A stretch of 64,000 nt of DNA. It comes from Phycisphaeraceae bacterium (GTDB lineage Bacteria > Planctomycetota > Phycisphaerae > Phycisphaerales > UBA1924). The position numbers were made by a program, and so were the translations under genes. Below the pieces are notes generated by a model that did not search any database, was not told the DNA's origin, and worked only from the letters and a program-made list of their open reading frames with translations. Location of the stretch: the NCBI GenBank assembly GCA_019636555.1, contig JAHBXH010000001.1, positions 1,302,001-1,366,000 on the forward strand. Reading direction: 5' to 3'. Below, piece after piece: positions 44,502 through 55,001 of the stretch; position 1 is the first letter of the stretch; each line of letters starts with the position of its first letter.

Positions 44502-44746
44502 CGTTGGTGGTTCCTCTGTCTGCCGGCGAAGGTCATGCCGGTGCGCCGCGGCGCGACTACGGAAAAAGAGGCAAGACACAAAGCGGCCGGAATCATGATT
44601 TCCGGGAGAAAAGCAAGCCCCGGCAGGACTTGCGATTCTACCCGAAGTACGCGAGCGCTGGAAGAACACTGAACGCACGTCCGGGCGTGTTATTACAAGC
44701 AAAACTCACAATTCAGCGCGTTCGCCGACATTCCCCGGATTTCTGC

Positions 44747-47050
44747 TTACGGACAAAGGAACGCGTCGTACGCCGTTGCGAACGCCACGAAGTCGCTGTC
44801 GTCCACGAATCCGTCTGCTGTAATGTCCGACGGGCAAGAGGGCGGCATCGACGGGGCGGAGCAATCAAACATGTCGTAGGCGAGGGCAAAGATGGCGAAG
44901 TCGAAATCGTCCACAACCTGGTCGCCGTTGAGATCCGCCGGGCAAGCGTTGAACGAGGCGACATCTCCGGTGATCACGAGGCCGAATCCCTGGGTTCCCA
45001 CATTGACCGCAGCCCCGACAACCTCTGCGCGCCAATTCCCGGTGGCGGGGGAATTCAGCACGACGAGTTCGATGCTGTTGATTGCGTCGGCGCCGCCGCC
45101 CGTCTGGCTTAGCCCGGTGGTGGCATTGATCACGTTGCCCAGGTAGACATTTCCGAAGGGGTCGATCACTCGCAGATTGATGTCGTTCACGGGAGCAAAG
45201 GAAGTCGGAATCGTGGCGGGCGCATCGGAGAAAGCCATCGTGACACGCAGCGATTGGCCGCTGCCTTGCACTCGGAAATTTGTCGTCGAAACAGAAGACG
45301 TCGTGAGCGCCGATCCGGAGGTATTGCGGATGTCCTTGACGAGAAGCTTGCGTGCGTCACCCGCGAGGTAGACGGCGTTGTCGAGCAGAATGCGGCCGAA
45401 CCCCTCGTATCTGTTGGGCGGAACCTGGTTGGGCGATGGATACGCGGTCATATCCACCGACGAATTGGTCAGCATCGCGCGGAGCAGCGCGCCGGAGGGG
45501 ACGAGTGAGTTTGAGGGAACCTTCGCGCCCGTCGGATAGAACCCATCGGTGAAGTACTGCCGGATCAGTGAAGCGGCGCCCGCAACGGCGGGCGAGGCCA
45601 TCGAAGTACCGGTCATGGTTGTCGTGCCGCACGAAGTGCTCGAGCTGGCCGAGATCGTGCTGCACCCGGGCGCGAAAACCTCGGGCTTGCGCCGTCCGTC
45701 CGCGGTCGGCCCGGACAGCGTGCTGCACGATCCGGTCTGGGATCCGGAGCCGCCGGACTTGCCGACCGCGAGCACGCTCTTGGCGTTTTCGGGGTTCTTC
45801 AATGCGGAAAGATTCGTCGATGCGAAGCAGACCAAGTTGTCCTCGTGGTCGTAGCTGAACAAGTCGATCGCGCGGCAGATCGCGTTGTACGCGGTTGTTC
45901 CGTCATCGCCCCAGCTGTTTGTGTGAACGGTCGCGCCCTGATTGGCGTGCGTCGTCAGGTGCACGTCGATCGGGAAAGCCGACACCGGCGTGGAGTACGT
46001 GCGGAAGCAGACCCTGGCGTTGTACGCGATGCCTCTCGTGTTGTCGTTGACTTCGCCCGACTGGTTGCCCATCGCGGTCCCTGCGACGTGCGTGCCGTGG
46101 GAGCTCGAAACAAGGGGCACGTTGTATGCGGCCACTTTTCGATGCGTGGGGAAGACGCCGGGCGTGTTTCCCGTGGTAATGGCGAGCGCGGGATCGGAGA
46201 AGGAGCAGTGCGCGGGCTGAAATCCCCCGTCCATGATGCCGATGATCTGCCCTTCACCGTGGATTCCGGCGTCATAGAGCGGCGTGCTGTTGCTGATGTT
46301 GCTTTGCACGATCCAGCGTGTATTGGTGTTGCTGCGCTCTGTGAACTCGGGCAGTTCCTCGACGAAACGGATCGAGTCGGCGTTGGATAGCTCCCGAACG
46401 TTGGCGAGCGGAATACGCACGGCAAGTGTTTCCATTCCGCCAATCCGGACGGAATCTTCGACCGTCGCGCCTGTGAAACTCTCGATCTCGCGTTTCGCTA
46501 CGTCGGCCGGAACGCCGTCGAACAGGTACGCCTGCACGAGAACCTCTCCGGCGGAGGCGATCGCCTTTCGCTCTTCGGAGGAAAAGGCGCGCGAGCCGAT
46601 TTGGGGCTCGATCTTCCATTCCGGCCGCCATTCGCCCGCCCAGCGCACGAAGCCGAGCGCCGCAATCGCGTCGAGATCCGCTCGCGAAAGATCCGCGAGA
46701 TAGGCGTTCGCGGGAAGGTAGTCGCCGAGCCGCGCGCCGGTTTGTGCGAGCAAAGCGCGCTGGTGGTCGTTGAGCGTCCCATTCAGCTGAAGCACGTATC
46801 GCGAGCCGGACTTCGCGGGAGCCCGGAGCGCTCCGCCGTCGCGACCCAGCATGCCTGGGAGCGATCCAGTCCGCACAGATCCGGTTCGCAAACTCAACGT
46901 GCCTGAGTCGGGTGAGAACGCGCGATCCGGCGCGAAGTCCTGCCGCGCAAGAGCGGAGCTTGACAGCGCGATGCCGACCGAACAGATCAGACAGCGGATG
47001 CGACAGATTCGAAAAGAGGAAAATACGTCGGGGTGGTTGTTGTGTGTCAC
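44747..47050 (-). CDS. Secreted subtilase (S8, Kp-43-like) with dockerin-like module
   Basis: A 767-residue exported protease. After a signal region (to about residue 36) and a propeptide of about 200 residues, the catalytic domain holds Asp274 (IGIMDGGF), His318 (SSHGTHVAGT) and Ser483 (GTSMASPAVAG). A beta-sandwich follows (about 590-700), as in Kp-43 and convertase P domains. Two dockerin-like units end the chain: CPADLNGDQVVDDFDF and CPSDITADGFVDDSDF. GTG 47050 is the only upstream start; its ribosome binding site is weak. The next gene upstream encodes a second subtilase. Confidence 0.88.
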   Translation of the reverse strand: MTHNNHPDVFSSFRICRIRCLICSVGIALSSSALARQDFAPDRAFSPDSGTLSLRTGSVRTGSLPGMLGRDGGALRAPAKSGSRYVLQLNGTLNDHQRALLAQTGARLGDYLPANAYLADLSRADLDAIAALGFVRWAGEWRPEWKIEPQIGSRAFSSEERKAIASAGEVLVQAYLFDGVPADVAKREIESFTGATVEDSVRIGGMETLAVRIPLANVRELSNADSIRFVEELPEFTERSNTNTRWIVQSNISNSTPLYDAGIHGEGQIIGIMDGGFQPAHCSFSDPALAITTGNTPGVFPTHRKVAAYNVPLVSSSHGTHVAGTAMGNQSGEVNDNTRGIAYNARVCFRTYSTPVSAFPIDVHLTTHANQGATVHTNSWGDDGTTAYNAICRAIDLFSYDHEDNLVCFASTNLSALKNPENAKSVLAVGKSGGSGSQTGSCSTLSGPTADGRRKPEVFAPGCSTISASSSTSCGTTTMTGTSMASPAVAGAASLIRQYFTDGFYPTGAKVPSNSLVPSGALLRAMLTNSSVDMTAYPSPNQVPPNRYEGFGRILLDNAVYLAGDARKLLVKDIRNTSGSALTTSSVSTTNFRVQGSGQSLRVTMAFSDAPATIPTSFAPVNDINLRVIDPFGNVYLGNVINATTGLSQTGGGADAINSIELVVLNSPATGNWRAEVVGAAVNVGTQGFGLVITGDVASFNACPADLNGDQVVDDFDFAIFALAYDMFDCSAPSMPPSCPSDITADGFVDDSDFVAFATAYDAFLCP

Positions 47051-47122
47051 AACTTCGAGTTATAACAGGTTGGCGAAATGCGGCCAAAGCAAATTTCGCC
47101 GGGAAGCCCAACGAGACGATGG

Positions 47123-48931
47123 CTACGAGCACAACAGTTGGTCGTAGGACTGCACGAAGTACTGGAAGTCCTCGTCGTCGGTGAACCCGTCGCCGTTGAA
47201 GTCGGCTCCCGTGTACGGGCCGCCCGGCGCGATGAGCTCGTTGTACGCCTGGATGAAGATTTCAAAATCTGAATCTTCAACAAGAGAATCGCCGTTCAGA
47301 TCGCCCGCGCACAGGACCCGGCCGTGCAGGTAATCGCCCGCACGCTTCAAGTTGATGATTCCATATCCGTACAGATCGTTGCGCGGACCAGGCCCGGGCT
47401 GATCGGCCGTTCGCTCGAGCACCCATCGGACCGTTTGCGGCGGGAGTGCCGGCAGGCCGGCGCTCGGGACGAATTCGGCAAAGAGAATTCCCGCGGCGCC
47501 GACAACGTGCGGACAGGCCATCGAGGTTCCGTCGTAAGTATCGAATCCGTGCCCGGCGGCGGAAGGGACAACGGACGCGTTGACCCCGTCGTTCAGAATC
47601 AATTCATCCCCGACAGACTTATCGACGTACCAGACCGGACGGAAGTGGTCGTAGGTCACGGCCGGCTGATAGCCCGACTCGAGATCACTCGAGAGTACCA
47701 CGGCGATCGCACCGGCGTCCCACGCATTCTCGATCACGTAGTCCACAGGGAAGATCAGACTGTCGCGAATGTGTGCGATGTTTCCTGCGGCTTCGCTCGG
47801 GAAAGTCCAGTAGAACCAGCCGTATTCGCAATAGATCATGCGGCCATATCTCGGATTGGACTGAGAGCCGGGGACGTGTTTCGCCGGGCGCGTTTGAAAC
47901 GCCCACTGGATCTCCCAGCCTCCGAGCGGGACGGTCGATTCCACTTCGACTCCGGGCGCGGCGACGCTGATCGTCGGGCCATAGTTCGAGAACCACGCCG
48001 GATTGTCGTTGTCATCAATGGCCGCCACGCTCATGACATTGTTCATGCTCGCGGGATAGCGCGGAATATTGGTGAACTCGTTGCCGGCCGCCGCGACTGG
48101 AAGAACTCCCGCGGCGAAGGCCGCGTTCATGGCATCCTGCATAGCTTGTGAGTAATCGCTGCCGCTGAAACTCATGTTGAGTACTTTGGCCCCCTGCGCG
48201 ACAGCCCACTCGACACCCGCGATGATCTCGGGCCAGTCGCCAAACCCGCTGTCATCGATGACCTTTGCAACGACGAGGGACAACTCGGGCGCGACACCAA
48301 CAACGCCGACGTCGTTATCGAGAGCGAGTATCGTGCCGGTGACATGCGAGCCGTGCGAGTTCACGTCGCCGGCGGTTTCTCCGGCGATGAAACTCATCGA
48401 AGCGACCGGCACAGGGAGGTCCGGGTGCCCAAAGTCGAATCCGGTGTCGAGCACGGCGACTTTCACTCCCGCGCCCTTCCCGTACGAGTTCCAGAACTCC
48501 GGCGCGTGAACATGAGTCACTCCCCATGGCGTGGTCTGAGTCGCGATTCGCACGCGTCCGCTTGGTTCTGCGTAGCGAACGATCGGGTTGCCACGCAGTT
48601 TCGCAAGGACTTCATTGATCTGGGCCGGCGGCACATCAAAGGAGTACAGGCCGGGAACGAGCGTGAAACTCCGGTCCACCCGGATAGCGCCCGCGGCGAG
48701 AGCGATAGCTGCTTCCTGTCCGCGCGCGCCGGCGGGTTCGAAGCGCACGAGAATTCGCGTCGCGGGCGGCGGCGCCAGCGGAAACTGCAACCCCGGGTCG
48801 GGCTGACCAAACGCGAAGAGAAAGGGCGCCGGAGAATTCCGAACGACGTCAGACGGCGCGCCGGCCAGAGAAAAGAGGGCGCAACCGGACAATGCAGCGA
48901 ATGAGGCGGCGAGTACGGATCCTTTCGGCAT
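47123..48931 (-). CDS. Secreted subtilase (S8) with PA-like insertion and dockerin-like module
   Basis: A 602-residue exported protease. ATG 48931 has GGAG seven bases upstream. A signal peptide (LSGCALFSLAG) is followed by an I9-type propeptide (about 58-125). The triad is Asp162 (AVLDTGFDFGH), His193 (SHGSHVTGT) and Ser470 (YDGTSMACPHVVG), with oxyanion Asn284 (AAAGNE). A protease-associated-like insertion lies at about 335-455. The C-terminal units CAGDLNGDSLVEDSDF and ADFNGDGFTDDEDF differ from those of the neighbours. It lies 72 bases upstream of the first subtilase, same strand. Confidence 0.9.
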   Translation of the reverse strand: MPKGSVLAASFAALSGCALFSLAGAPSDVVRNSPAPFLFAFGQPDPGLQFPLAPPPATRILVRFEPAGARGQEAAIALAAGAIRVDRSFTLVPGLYSFDVPPAQINEVLAKLRGNPIVRYAEPSGRVRIATQTTPWGVTHVHAPEFWNSYGKGAGVKVAVLDTGFDFGHPDLPVPVASMSFIAGETAGDVNSHGSHVTGTILALDNDVGVVGVAPELSLVVAKVIDDSGFGDWPEIIAGVEWAVAQGAKVLNMSFSGSDYSQAMQDAMNAAFAAGVLPVAAAGNEFTNIPRYPASMNNVMSVAAIDDNDNPAWFSNYGPTISVAAPGVEVESTVPLGGWEIQWAFQTRPAKHVPGSQSNPRYGRMIYCEYGWFYWTFPSEAAGNIAHIRDSLIFPVDYVIENAWDAGAIAVVLSSDLESGYQPAVTYDHFRPVWYVDKSVGDELILNDGVNASVVPSAAGHGFDTYDGTSMACPHVVGAAGILFAEFVPSAGLPALPPQTVRWVLERTADQPGPGPRNDLYGYGIINLKRAGDYLHGRVLCAGDLNGDSLVEDSDFEIFIQAYNELIAPGGPYTGADFNGDGFTDDEDFQYFVQSYDQLLCS

Positions 48932-49108
48932 TATGATTCTCCAGGTTCTCGTGGCGGTGTGAGTCGCCCACCCCGGATCGATTGGTCCTGCAGAGATCTT
49001 CAATCCGAACAGACCGCCTGTCAGCAGCCGTCCTCCGGATCGCCCAACTCTATTGAACCATGAATGTCAAGATGAGCCGACACTGCCTCATTGAATTCGA
49101 GCAAAAAA

Positions 49109-51787
49109 CTAGTGCGTGTCGAGGCTGCTTCTCCCCGCGTGCGGCATTCCGATGAGCAGCTGCGCGATCAGGCCGGTCCAGCCGGTCTGATGGCTCGCGC
49201 CGCAGCCACGGCCCGTGTCGCCATGAAAGTATTCGTGAAACGGAATGAGATCACGCCAGTCTGACTTGCTCTGGAAAATATCGTTCTCGCCGAACACCGC
49301 CCGGCGACCGCGGTCGTCGCGCCGGAAAATCGAACACAGTCGCCGCGTCAATTCTTCGGAAACTTCGGAGAGGTTCATGAGATTGCCGGAGCCGGTGGGG
49401 CATTCGACCTTGAGCGTGTCTCCGTAGTAGGCATGGAACTGCTTCAGCGCGAGAAGAATGAGCAGATTGACGGGCATCCAGATCGGGCCGCGCCAGTTGG
49501 AGTTGCCCCCGAACAAATCGGTGCGTGATTCGCCGGGCTCGTAGTCGAGCCGATAGGTTTCGCCGTTCAGGTGAAGCACGAGCGGGTTCGCCTCGTGATA
49601 CTTCGAAACGGCGCGGATGCCGTAGGGAGAAAGAAATTCGTTCTCGTCCAGCATGCAGGAAAGCAGCCGGCGCAGCTGATCCTCGCGCACCATTCCCATG
49701 ATCAATCTGCCGGTCGGACCCGGCGAAACCATGGGCTGCACGCTCTGCACCAGATCGGGCCGGTGATCGATGAACCACTGGCGCCGCCGTTGGAATCCCG
49801 GAAAGCGCTTGAACGTGTCCACGCTCACCGTCGAGGCGCCGAAGAGCGGCACGAAGCCGACCATCGTGCGAGCTCGAACCGGCTGTCTATGGCCATCGGG
49901 AGAAGTGAGATGGTCATAGAAGAACCCATCGTCGGGATCCCAAAACGAATTCTGCGGCGACGTGACGCTGTTCATCGCGTTGGCGATGTAGACAAAGTGC
50001 TCCCAGAATTTGCTCGCGAGGTCCTCGTAGATCGGATTGCGCTCGGCAAGAACGAGCGCGGTTGAGAGCATGCTCTTGGCGAACGCGGCCATCCAGCTTG
50101 TTCCGTCCGCCTGGCCCAGCATGTATCCGCGCGGCAGGCGATCGCGATCGAACGCGCTGATGTTGTCCATCCCGAGAAAGCCGCCGTGGAAGATGTTGTT
50201 TCCCTGCGAGTCTTTGCGGTTGACCCACCAGGTGAAATTGAGAAGCAGCTTCTGGAAGACGCGCTCGAGAAACGCGTAGTCCGGTTTTCCGGTGCGCTCC
50301 CCGTCGATCTCGAACACGCCGCGAGCGATGAGCGGGAAGATCGGCGGATTTACGCTGTTGAAATCCCACTCATACGCGGGGATTTGCCCGCTGGGGTGCA
50401 TGTACCACTCGCGGAGCATCAGCAGCAGCTGCTCTTTGGCGAAGTTCGGGTCGATGTGTGCGAGCGCGATGCAGTGAAATCCGAGATCCCATGATGCGAA
50501 CCAAGGGAATTCCCACTTGTCGGGCATCGAGATCACGTCGCGCGCGAACAGATGAGTCCAGTCATGATTCCTGCCCGCGAGTCGCGGCGCCGGCGGCGCG
50601 GGCTGGCCGGGATCTCCGTAGAGCCAGTCCTGAACAACGAAGTGATAGTACTGTTTCGACCAGAGCATGCCGCCGAAAGCCTGGCGGGCGATCATCCGCG
50701 AATCTGCGTCGAGCGCGCTCGGAATCGCAGCGTTGTAGAACTCATCGGCTTCGGCGATGCGTCTGGCGAAGTCCTCGTCAAATGTCGCGAAGGCATCGGC
50801 TCCGAGTTGAACCGACTTGGCGCGGAGCCGAAGCCTGATCACGACTTGCTTGCCGGAAGGAATCGCGCGGGAATAGCGGGCGGCGGCCTTCGTTCCACGA
50901 CTTTCGGGGTTCACGGCCTGCTTGCGATTATGGATCACGTACTCGTGAAAGGCATCCTTCGCATAAAGGTTTGCGGACTTGAATCCGAAGATGCGTTCGA
51001 AATTCGTCTCGTTCTCCGTGAAGAGCAGTTCGTCCGCGTCTTCGCAGTGGAGGGAATACTCGCCCAATTCCCAGTGACTGGCGGAAATCGTCCGCTCGCC
51101 GGATTTTTCGAGAGAGGGCTTTCGCGAGTCCCAGCCCCATGTCCAGAAATTCCGGAACCAGATCGTTGGCAAGACCTGAATCGGCGCGGTATCCGGGCCG
51201 TGATTCGTGACGGTGATGCGCACGAGCAGGTCTTCTGCTGCGGCTTTCGCGTATTCGACCTGCACATCGAAGTACTTGCCCTTGTCGAAGACTCCGGTAT
51301 CGACAAGCTCGTACTCGGGCTGGGTGCGATCACGTCTCCTGTTTTCCTCGACAAGCTGGCTGTATGGGAATTCCGCCTGGGGGTATTTGTAAACGAAGCG
51401 CATGTAGGAATGCGTCGGCGTGCTGTCGAGGTAGTAGTAGTATTCCTTGACGTCCTCTCCGTGATTTCCTTCGGATCCCGTCAATCCGAACGGGCGCTCC
51501 TTGAGAATCGGGTCTTTGCCGTTCCAGAGGGAGAGGGCGAAGCAGACATATTGATGGCGGTCGCAGATGCCGGCTAGCCCGTCTTCGTTCCACCGATACG
51601 CGCGGGAGCGTGCGTGGTCGTGCGGGAAGTAGTCCCACGCGCTCCCATCGGGGCTGTAGTCTTCGCGCACGGTTCCCCACGCGCGATCGGATACAAACGG
51701 TCCCCAGCGATTCCAGTGGCCCATTTTGGCGCTCGAGAGCTTCAGTCGGGCGCCTTCGGCGGTGTCGAAGATGGATGGGAGTGCCAT
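49109..51787 (-). CDS. GH63-family glucosidase (MGH1-like)
   Basis: An 892-residue cytoplasmic enzyme. It has an N-terminal beta domain (RWGPFVSDRAWGTVREDYS) and a C-terminal (alpha/alpha)6 barrel. Typical GH63/MGH1 segments are WFASWDLGFHCIALAHIDP, FGGNSNWRGPIWMPVN and FHEYFHGDTGRGCGASHQTG. GH63 members hydrolyse alpha-glucosides such as mannosylglycerate, glucosylglycerate or oligoglucans. ATG 51787 has a weak ribosome binding site. TTG 51808 overlaps the zwf stop (TTGA) and would add seven residues, an attractive alternative. It is the last gene of the ppgK-gnd-zwf operon. Confidence 0.85.
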   Translation of the reverse strand: MALPSIFDTAEGARLKLSSAKMGHWNRWGPFVSDRAWGTVREDYSPDGSAWDYFPHDHARSRAYRWNEDGLAGICDRHQYVCFALSLWNGKDPILKERPFGLTGSEGNHGEDVKEYYYYLDSTPTHSYMRFVYKYPQAEFPYSQLVEENRRRDRTQPEYELVDTGVFDKGKYFDVQVEYAKAAAEDLLVRITVTNHGPDTAPIQVLPTIWFRNFWTWGWDSRKPSLEKSGERTISASHWELGEYSLHCEDADELLFTENETNFERIFGFKSANLYAKDAFHEYVIHNRKQAVNPESRGTKAAARYSRAIPSGKQVVIRLRLRAKSVQLGADAFATFDEDFARRIAEADEFYNAAIPSALDADSRMIARQAFGGMLWSKQYYHFVVQDWLYGDPGQPAPPAPRLAGRNHDWTHLFARDVISMPDKWEFPWFASWDLGFHCIALAHIDPNFAKEQLLLMLREWYMHPSGQIPAYEWDFNSVNPPIFPLIARGVFEIDGERTGKPDYAFLERVFQKLLLNFTWWVNRKDSQGNNIFHGGFLGMDNISAFDRDRLPRGYMLGQADGTSWMAAFAKSMLSTALVLAERNPIYEDLASKFWEHFVYIANAMNSVTSPQNSFWDPDDGFFYDHLTSPDGHRQPVRARTMVGFVPLFGASTVSVDTFKRFPGFQRRRQWFIDHRPDLVQSVQPMVSPGPTGRLIMGMVREDQLRRLLSCMLDENEFLSPYGIRAVSKYHEANPLVLHLNGETYRLDYEPGESRTDLFGGNSNWRGPIWMPVNLLILLALKQFHAYYGDTLKVECPTGSGNLMNLSEVSEELTRRLCSIFRRDDRGRRAVFGENDIFQSKSDWRDLIPFHEYFHGDTGRGCGASHQTGWTGLIAQLLIGMPHAGRSSLDTH

Positions 51788-51804
51788 GCTGGGTTGAGTT
51801 GATG

Positions 51805-53181
51805 TCAAGAGGCGCTCACCACCGGATCGTTCCACCCGCCGCCCGGGACAAGCCGCGGGGGCACCGAGGGCGGCCCCCAGGTTCCGGGTTGATAGATCTG
51901 CGCCGGCGGCGCCGACTTGATAATCGGGTCGACGATCCTCCACGCTTCCTCAACAGAGTCCTCGCGTGCGAAGAGCGTCGAATCGCCGAGCATGGCATCG
52001 CCGAGCACGCGTTCGTAGGCGTCCATGTCTTCGGGCTTGCTATGTCGAGTCGCGACCATTTCGGACCTGGTCGCTGATTTTTCATCGGGGGAGAGCCCGT
52101 TCGCGCCGATGGCGATGGTCATGTCCGGGCTGATGCGCATCCGGATCGTGTTGCAGGCAAGGTCGTAGTCGGAGTACATGGTGGGGGGCTGCTTGAGGCG
52201 GACAAGCAGTTCCGTGCATGTGACCGGAAGGTTCTTTCCGGTGCGCAGGAAGAACGGGACACCTCGCCAGCGCCAGGAATCGACTTCGAGGCGGAGGATG
52301 CCGAAAGTTTCGACGATCGAATTCGGCGCGACTCCGGGTTCAGAGGTGTAGCCCTTGAACTGGCCGCGCAGAACATCCTGCGGCGTGAGCGTCGGGATCG
52401 CGCGAAGGATCTTGATTTTCTCATCGCGGATCGATTCGCTGTCGGTCCGAACCGGCGGCTCCATCGCGAGATTGACCATGATCTGGAAGAGGTGATTCTG
52501 CATCACGTCCCGGATGGCGCCGGTCTGGTCATAGAACGCGCCGCGCCCCTGTACGCCGAAATTCTCCGCCATGGTGATCTGAACGCTGTCGATGTAGGTT
52601 CGATTCCAGAACGGCTCGAAGAGCGAGTTCGCGAACCGCGAGAAGAGCATGTTGTGAACGGGACGCTTGCCGAGGTAGTGATCGATACGGAAAATGGATT
52701 TCTCGTTGAAGACGTTCAGAAGGATCGCGTTGAGTTTTTGGGCCGATTCGAGGTCGGTTCCGAAGGGTTTCTCGACGATCACACGGCCGCAATCGGCGCA
52801 CCCGGTTTTGGAGAGCTGTTCGACGACCGTTGCGAACAGAACCGGCGGAATTGCAAGATAGTGCGCCGGAAACTTGGCGCTCCCGAGCTCACGCTTCAGG
52901 GCCGCGTAGGTACCGACCTCGCGGTAATCTCCGTCGACATAGCGGAGGAGGGCGCACAGCTTGTCGAAGACCTTTGCGTCGAACTCGCCGTGCTTTTCGA
53001 TGCTGTCCTTGGCGCGGGCCTTGAGTTGATCGAGATTCCAGCCGGCTTTCGCGACTCCGATCACGGGGACGTTGAGACTGCCGCGTCGAACCATCGACGA
53101 AAGGGCGGGAAAGATCTTCTTGTATGCAAGATCGCCGGTCGCTCCATAGAACACCAGCGCATCGGAACGTTCAACATTCAT
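51805..53181 (-). CDS. zwf: Glucose-6-phosphate 1-dehydrogenase
   Basis: A 458-residue enzyme that oxidises glucose-6-phosphate to 6-phosphogluconolactone. The NADP-binding N-terminus is [17 protein letters not shown]; the active-site motif RIDHYLGK lies near residue 170. It is slightly shorter than the usual 480 or so. It follows gnd in an operon; no 6-phosphogluconolactonase gene lies in the cluster. Confidence 0.95.
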   Translation of the reverse strand: MNVERSDALVFYGATGDLAYKKIFPALSSMVRRGSLNVPVIGVAKAGWNLDQLKARAKDSIEKHGEFDAKVFDKLCALLRYVDGDYREVGTYAALKRELGSAKFPAHYLAIPPVLFATVVEQLSKTGCADCGRVIVEKPFGTDLESAQKLNAILLNVFNEKSIFRIDHYLGKRPVHNMLFSRFANSLFEPFWNRTYIDSVQITMAENFGVQGRGAFYDQTGAIRDVMQNHLFQIMVNLAMEPPVRTDSESIRDEKIKILRAIPTLTPQDVLRGQFKGYTSEPGVAPNSIVETFGILRLEVDSWRWRGVPFFLRTGKNLPVTCTELLVRLKQPPTMYSDYDLACNTIRMRISPDMTIAIGANGLSPDEKSATRSEMVATRHSKPEDMDAYERVLGDAMLGDSTLFAREDSVEEAWRIVDPIIKSAPPAQIYQPGTWGPPSVPPRLVPGGGWNDPVVSAS

Positions 53182-53240
53182 GGACGACTCCGAGGGTTGA
53201 GTGAATGAGTGAGAGCGGACTGCTGGAGTGTGAGGCCGGA

Positions 53241-54257
53241 CTAGTGAGCGCCCTTTTCCTGGTGTCCGCCGAATTCGAGACGCATCGCGGACATCAGCTT
53301 GTCCGCGAACACCGCTTCACCTCGCGACGAGAAGCGCTCGTAGAGCGAGGCCGTGAGCACGTGCGCCGGAACGGCCTCGTCGATCGCGGCCTTGATCGTC
53401 CATCTTCCTTCCCCCGAGTCGGAGACCTTTCCTGTGAAATTGGCCAGGTTGGCGTCCTTGGCGAGCGCGGAAGAGGTGAGATCGAGCAGCCACGAAGCGA
53501 TGACGCTGCCTCGGCGCCAGACTTCGGCGACATCGGGCAGATTCAGGTCGTACTGATAGTGCTCGGGATCTCGGAGCGGAGTCGTTTCGGCGTCGACCGC
53601 GTGATCTTTCTTGCCGACGTTCGCCGCACGAAGAATGCCGAATCCCTCGGCGTACGCGGCCATGATGCCGTACTCGATTCCGTTGTGCACCATTTTCACA
53701 AAGTGGCCGGCGCCGCTCGGGCCGCAGTGCAGATATCCCTCCTCGGACGTGCCACCCATCTTTTCGCGGCCGGGTGTGCGGCCGATCGAGCCGACTCCCG
53801 GGGCGAGCGTCTTGAAGATCGGATCGAGTCTCTTCACGGCGTCGGTCGGTCCGCCGATCATCATGCAGTAGCCGCGCTCAAGCCCCCAGACGCCGCCGCT
53901 GGTACCGACATCGAGGTAATTGATCTTCTTGGGCTCGAGTTCCTTCGAGCGCCGGATATCGTCGATGTAGTACGAATTGCCGCCGTCGATGATGGTGTCA
54001 CCGGGTTCGAGGTGGGGGAGCAGCGATGCGATGGACTTGTCCACGACGGCGGCGGGCACCATGAGCCAGACGGAGCGCGGCTTGTCGAGCTTCTTGACAA
54101 ACTCGGCGATCGAGGCGCTACCGACCGCCTTTTCCTTCTCGAGGTCCTGCACCGCCTTGGCGGACATGTCGAAGACCACGCACTGATGGCCGCCTTTGAT
54201 CAGGCGGCGCACCATGTTGGCGCCCATGCGGCCGAGTCCGATCATTCCGAGTTGCAT
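53241..54257 (-). CDS. gnd: 6-phosphogluconate dehydrogenase, decarboxylating (short type)
   Basis: A 338-residue enzyme converting 6-phosphogluconate to ribulose-5-phosphate. It begins [19 protein letters not shown] and contains [11 protein letters not shown], the [12 protein letters not shown] loop and [13 protein letters not shown]. Length is that of the short (about 300-340 residue) GntZ-like family rather than the 470-residue form, so NAD use is possible. It lies between ppgK and zwf. Confidence 0.93.
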   Translation of the reverse strand: MQLGMIGLGRMGANMVRRLIKGGHQCVVFDMSAKAVQDLEKEKAVGSASIAEFVKKLDKPRSVWLMVPAAVVDKSIASLLPHLEPGDTIIDGGNSYYIDDIRRSKELEPKKINYLDVGTSGGVWGLERGYCMMIGGPTDAVKRLDPIFKTLAPGVGSIGRTPGREKMGGTSEEGYLHCGPSGAGHFVKMVHNGIEYGIMAAYAEGFGILRAANVGKKDHAVDAETTPLRDPEHYQYDLNLPDVAEVWRRGSVIASWLLDLTSSALAKDANLANFTGKVSDSGEGRWTIKAAIDEAVPAHVLTASLYERFSSRGEAVFADKLMSAMRLEFGGHQEKGAH

Positions 54258-54317
54258 TGGTTGCTCCTGTTTGCGGCCAGACTTTCGATTCAGTATGACA
54301 GGTTTCTCAGTCGCGCG

Positions 54318-55001
54318 TCAGTGCCGATTTGCTGCCGGCCGAGCGCGCTGCGATGGTTTGTCCCAGAGCCGAAACCCTCCGATGAACGCGTTGGCGTTGT
54401 CGCCGGGGCGGCAGAGCCGCGGCAGCACATCGAGACGCTTGACGTTTCCTCCCCCGATCACGACATCGTTCGGTTCGAGCGCCGCGATGAGCCGCTCGAT
54501 CACATCGATCACGTGGCGCTTCCACTTTTTTTCGCCGTACTTCTTCAATCCGCGGATGCCGACATAGTCCTCAAAGGTCATTTTCTTGTAGGGCAGGTGG
54601 GCGAGTTCCATCGGCGCGAGCACGCCATTGACGATCATCGCCGTGCCAAGGCCCGTGCCCAGGCCCAGGAAAAGCATTCGGCCCCCTTTGTAACTCCCGA
54701 GCGCCTGCATCGCGGCATCATTGACGACCTGAACCTTTTTGCCAAATGCTTTCGCGAAGTCGAACCCGATCCAGCCCTTCCCGAGATTCATGGGCTCCGA
54801 AAAAACATGCCCGTCGAAGACGGGGCCGGGAAAACCAATCGAAATCGCGTCGTACTTCCAATCACGTGTGAGCTTTTTCACTCCCGCGACCATTTTTCGA
54901 GGCGTCATGGACTTGCCGGAGGAGAATTGCCGGTGTTCCTTCGCTCCGCTCACAAGTACTTTGACGTGCGTCCCGCCGACATCGATCACAAGAATCTTCA
55001 T
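54318..55001 (-). CDS. ppgK: Polyphosphate glucokinase-like ROK-family kinase
   Basis: A 227-residue kinase. The phosphate loop is IDVGGTHVKVLV at residues 6-17; later landmarks are SIGFPGPV, VVNDAAMQALGSY and LGLGTGLGTAMIV. This short ROK form resembles polyphosphate--glucose phosphotransferases. Phosphoryl donor (polyphosphate, ATP or both) cannot be told from sequence. As first gene of ppgK-gnd-zwf-GH63 it would make glucose-6-phosphate for the next two enzymes. Confidence 0.8.
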   Translation of the reverse strand: MKILVIDVGGTHVKVLVSGAKEHRQFSSGKSMTPRKMVAGVKKLTRDWKYDAISIGFPGPVFDGHVFSEPMNLGKGWIGFDFAKAFGKKVQVVNDAAMQALGSYKGGRMLFLGLGTGLGTAMIVNGVLAPMELAHLPYKKMTFEDYVGIRGLKKYGEKKWKRHVIDVIERLIAALEPNDVVIGGGNVKRLDVLPRLCRPGDNANAFIGGFRLWDKPSQRARPAANRH

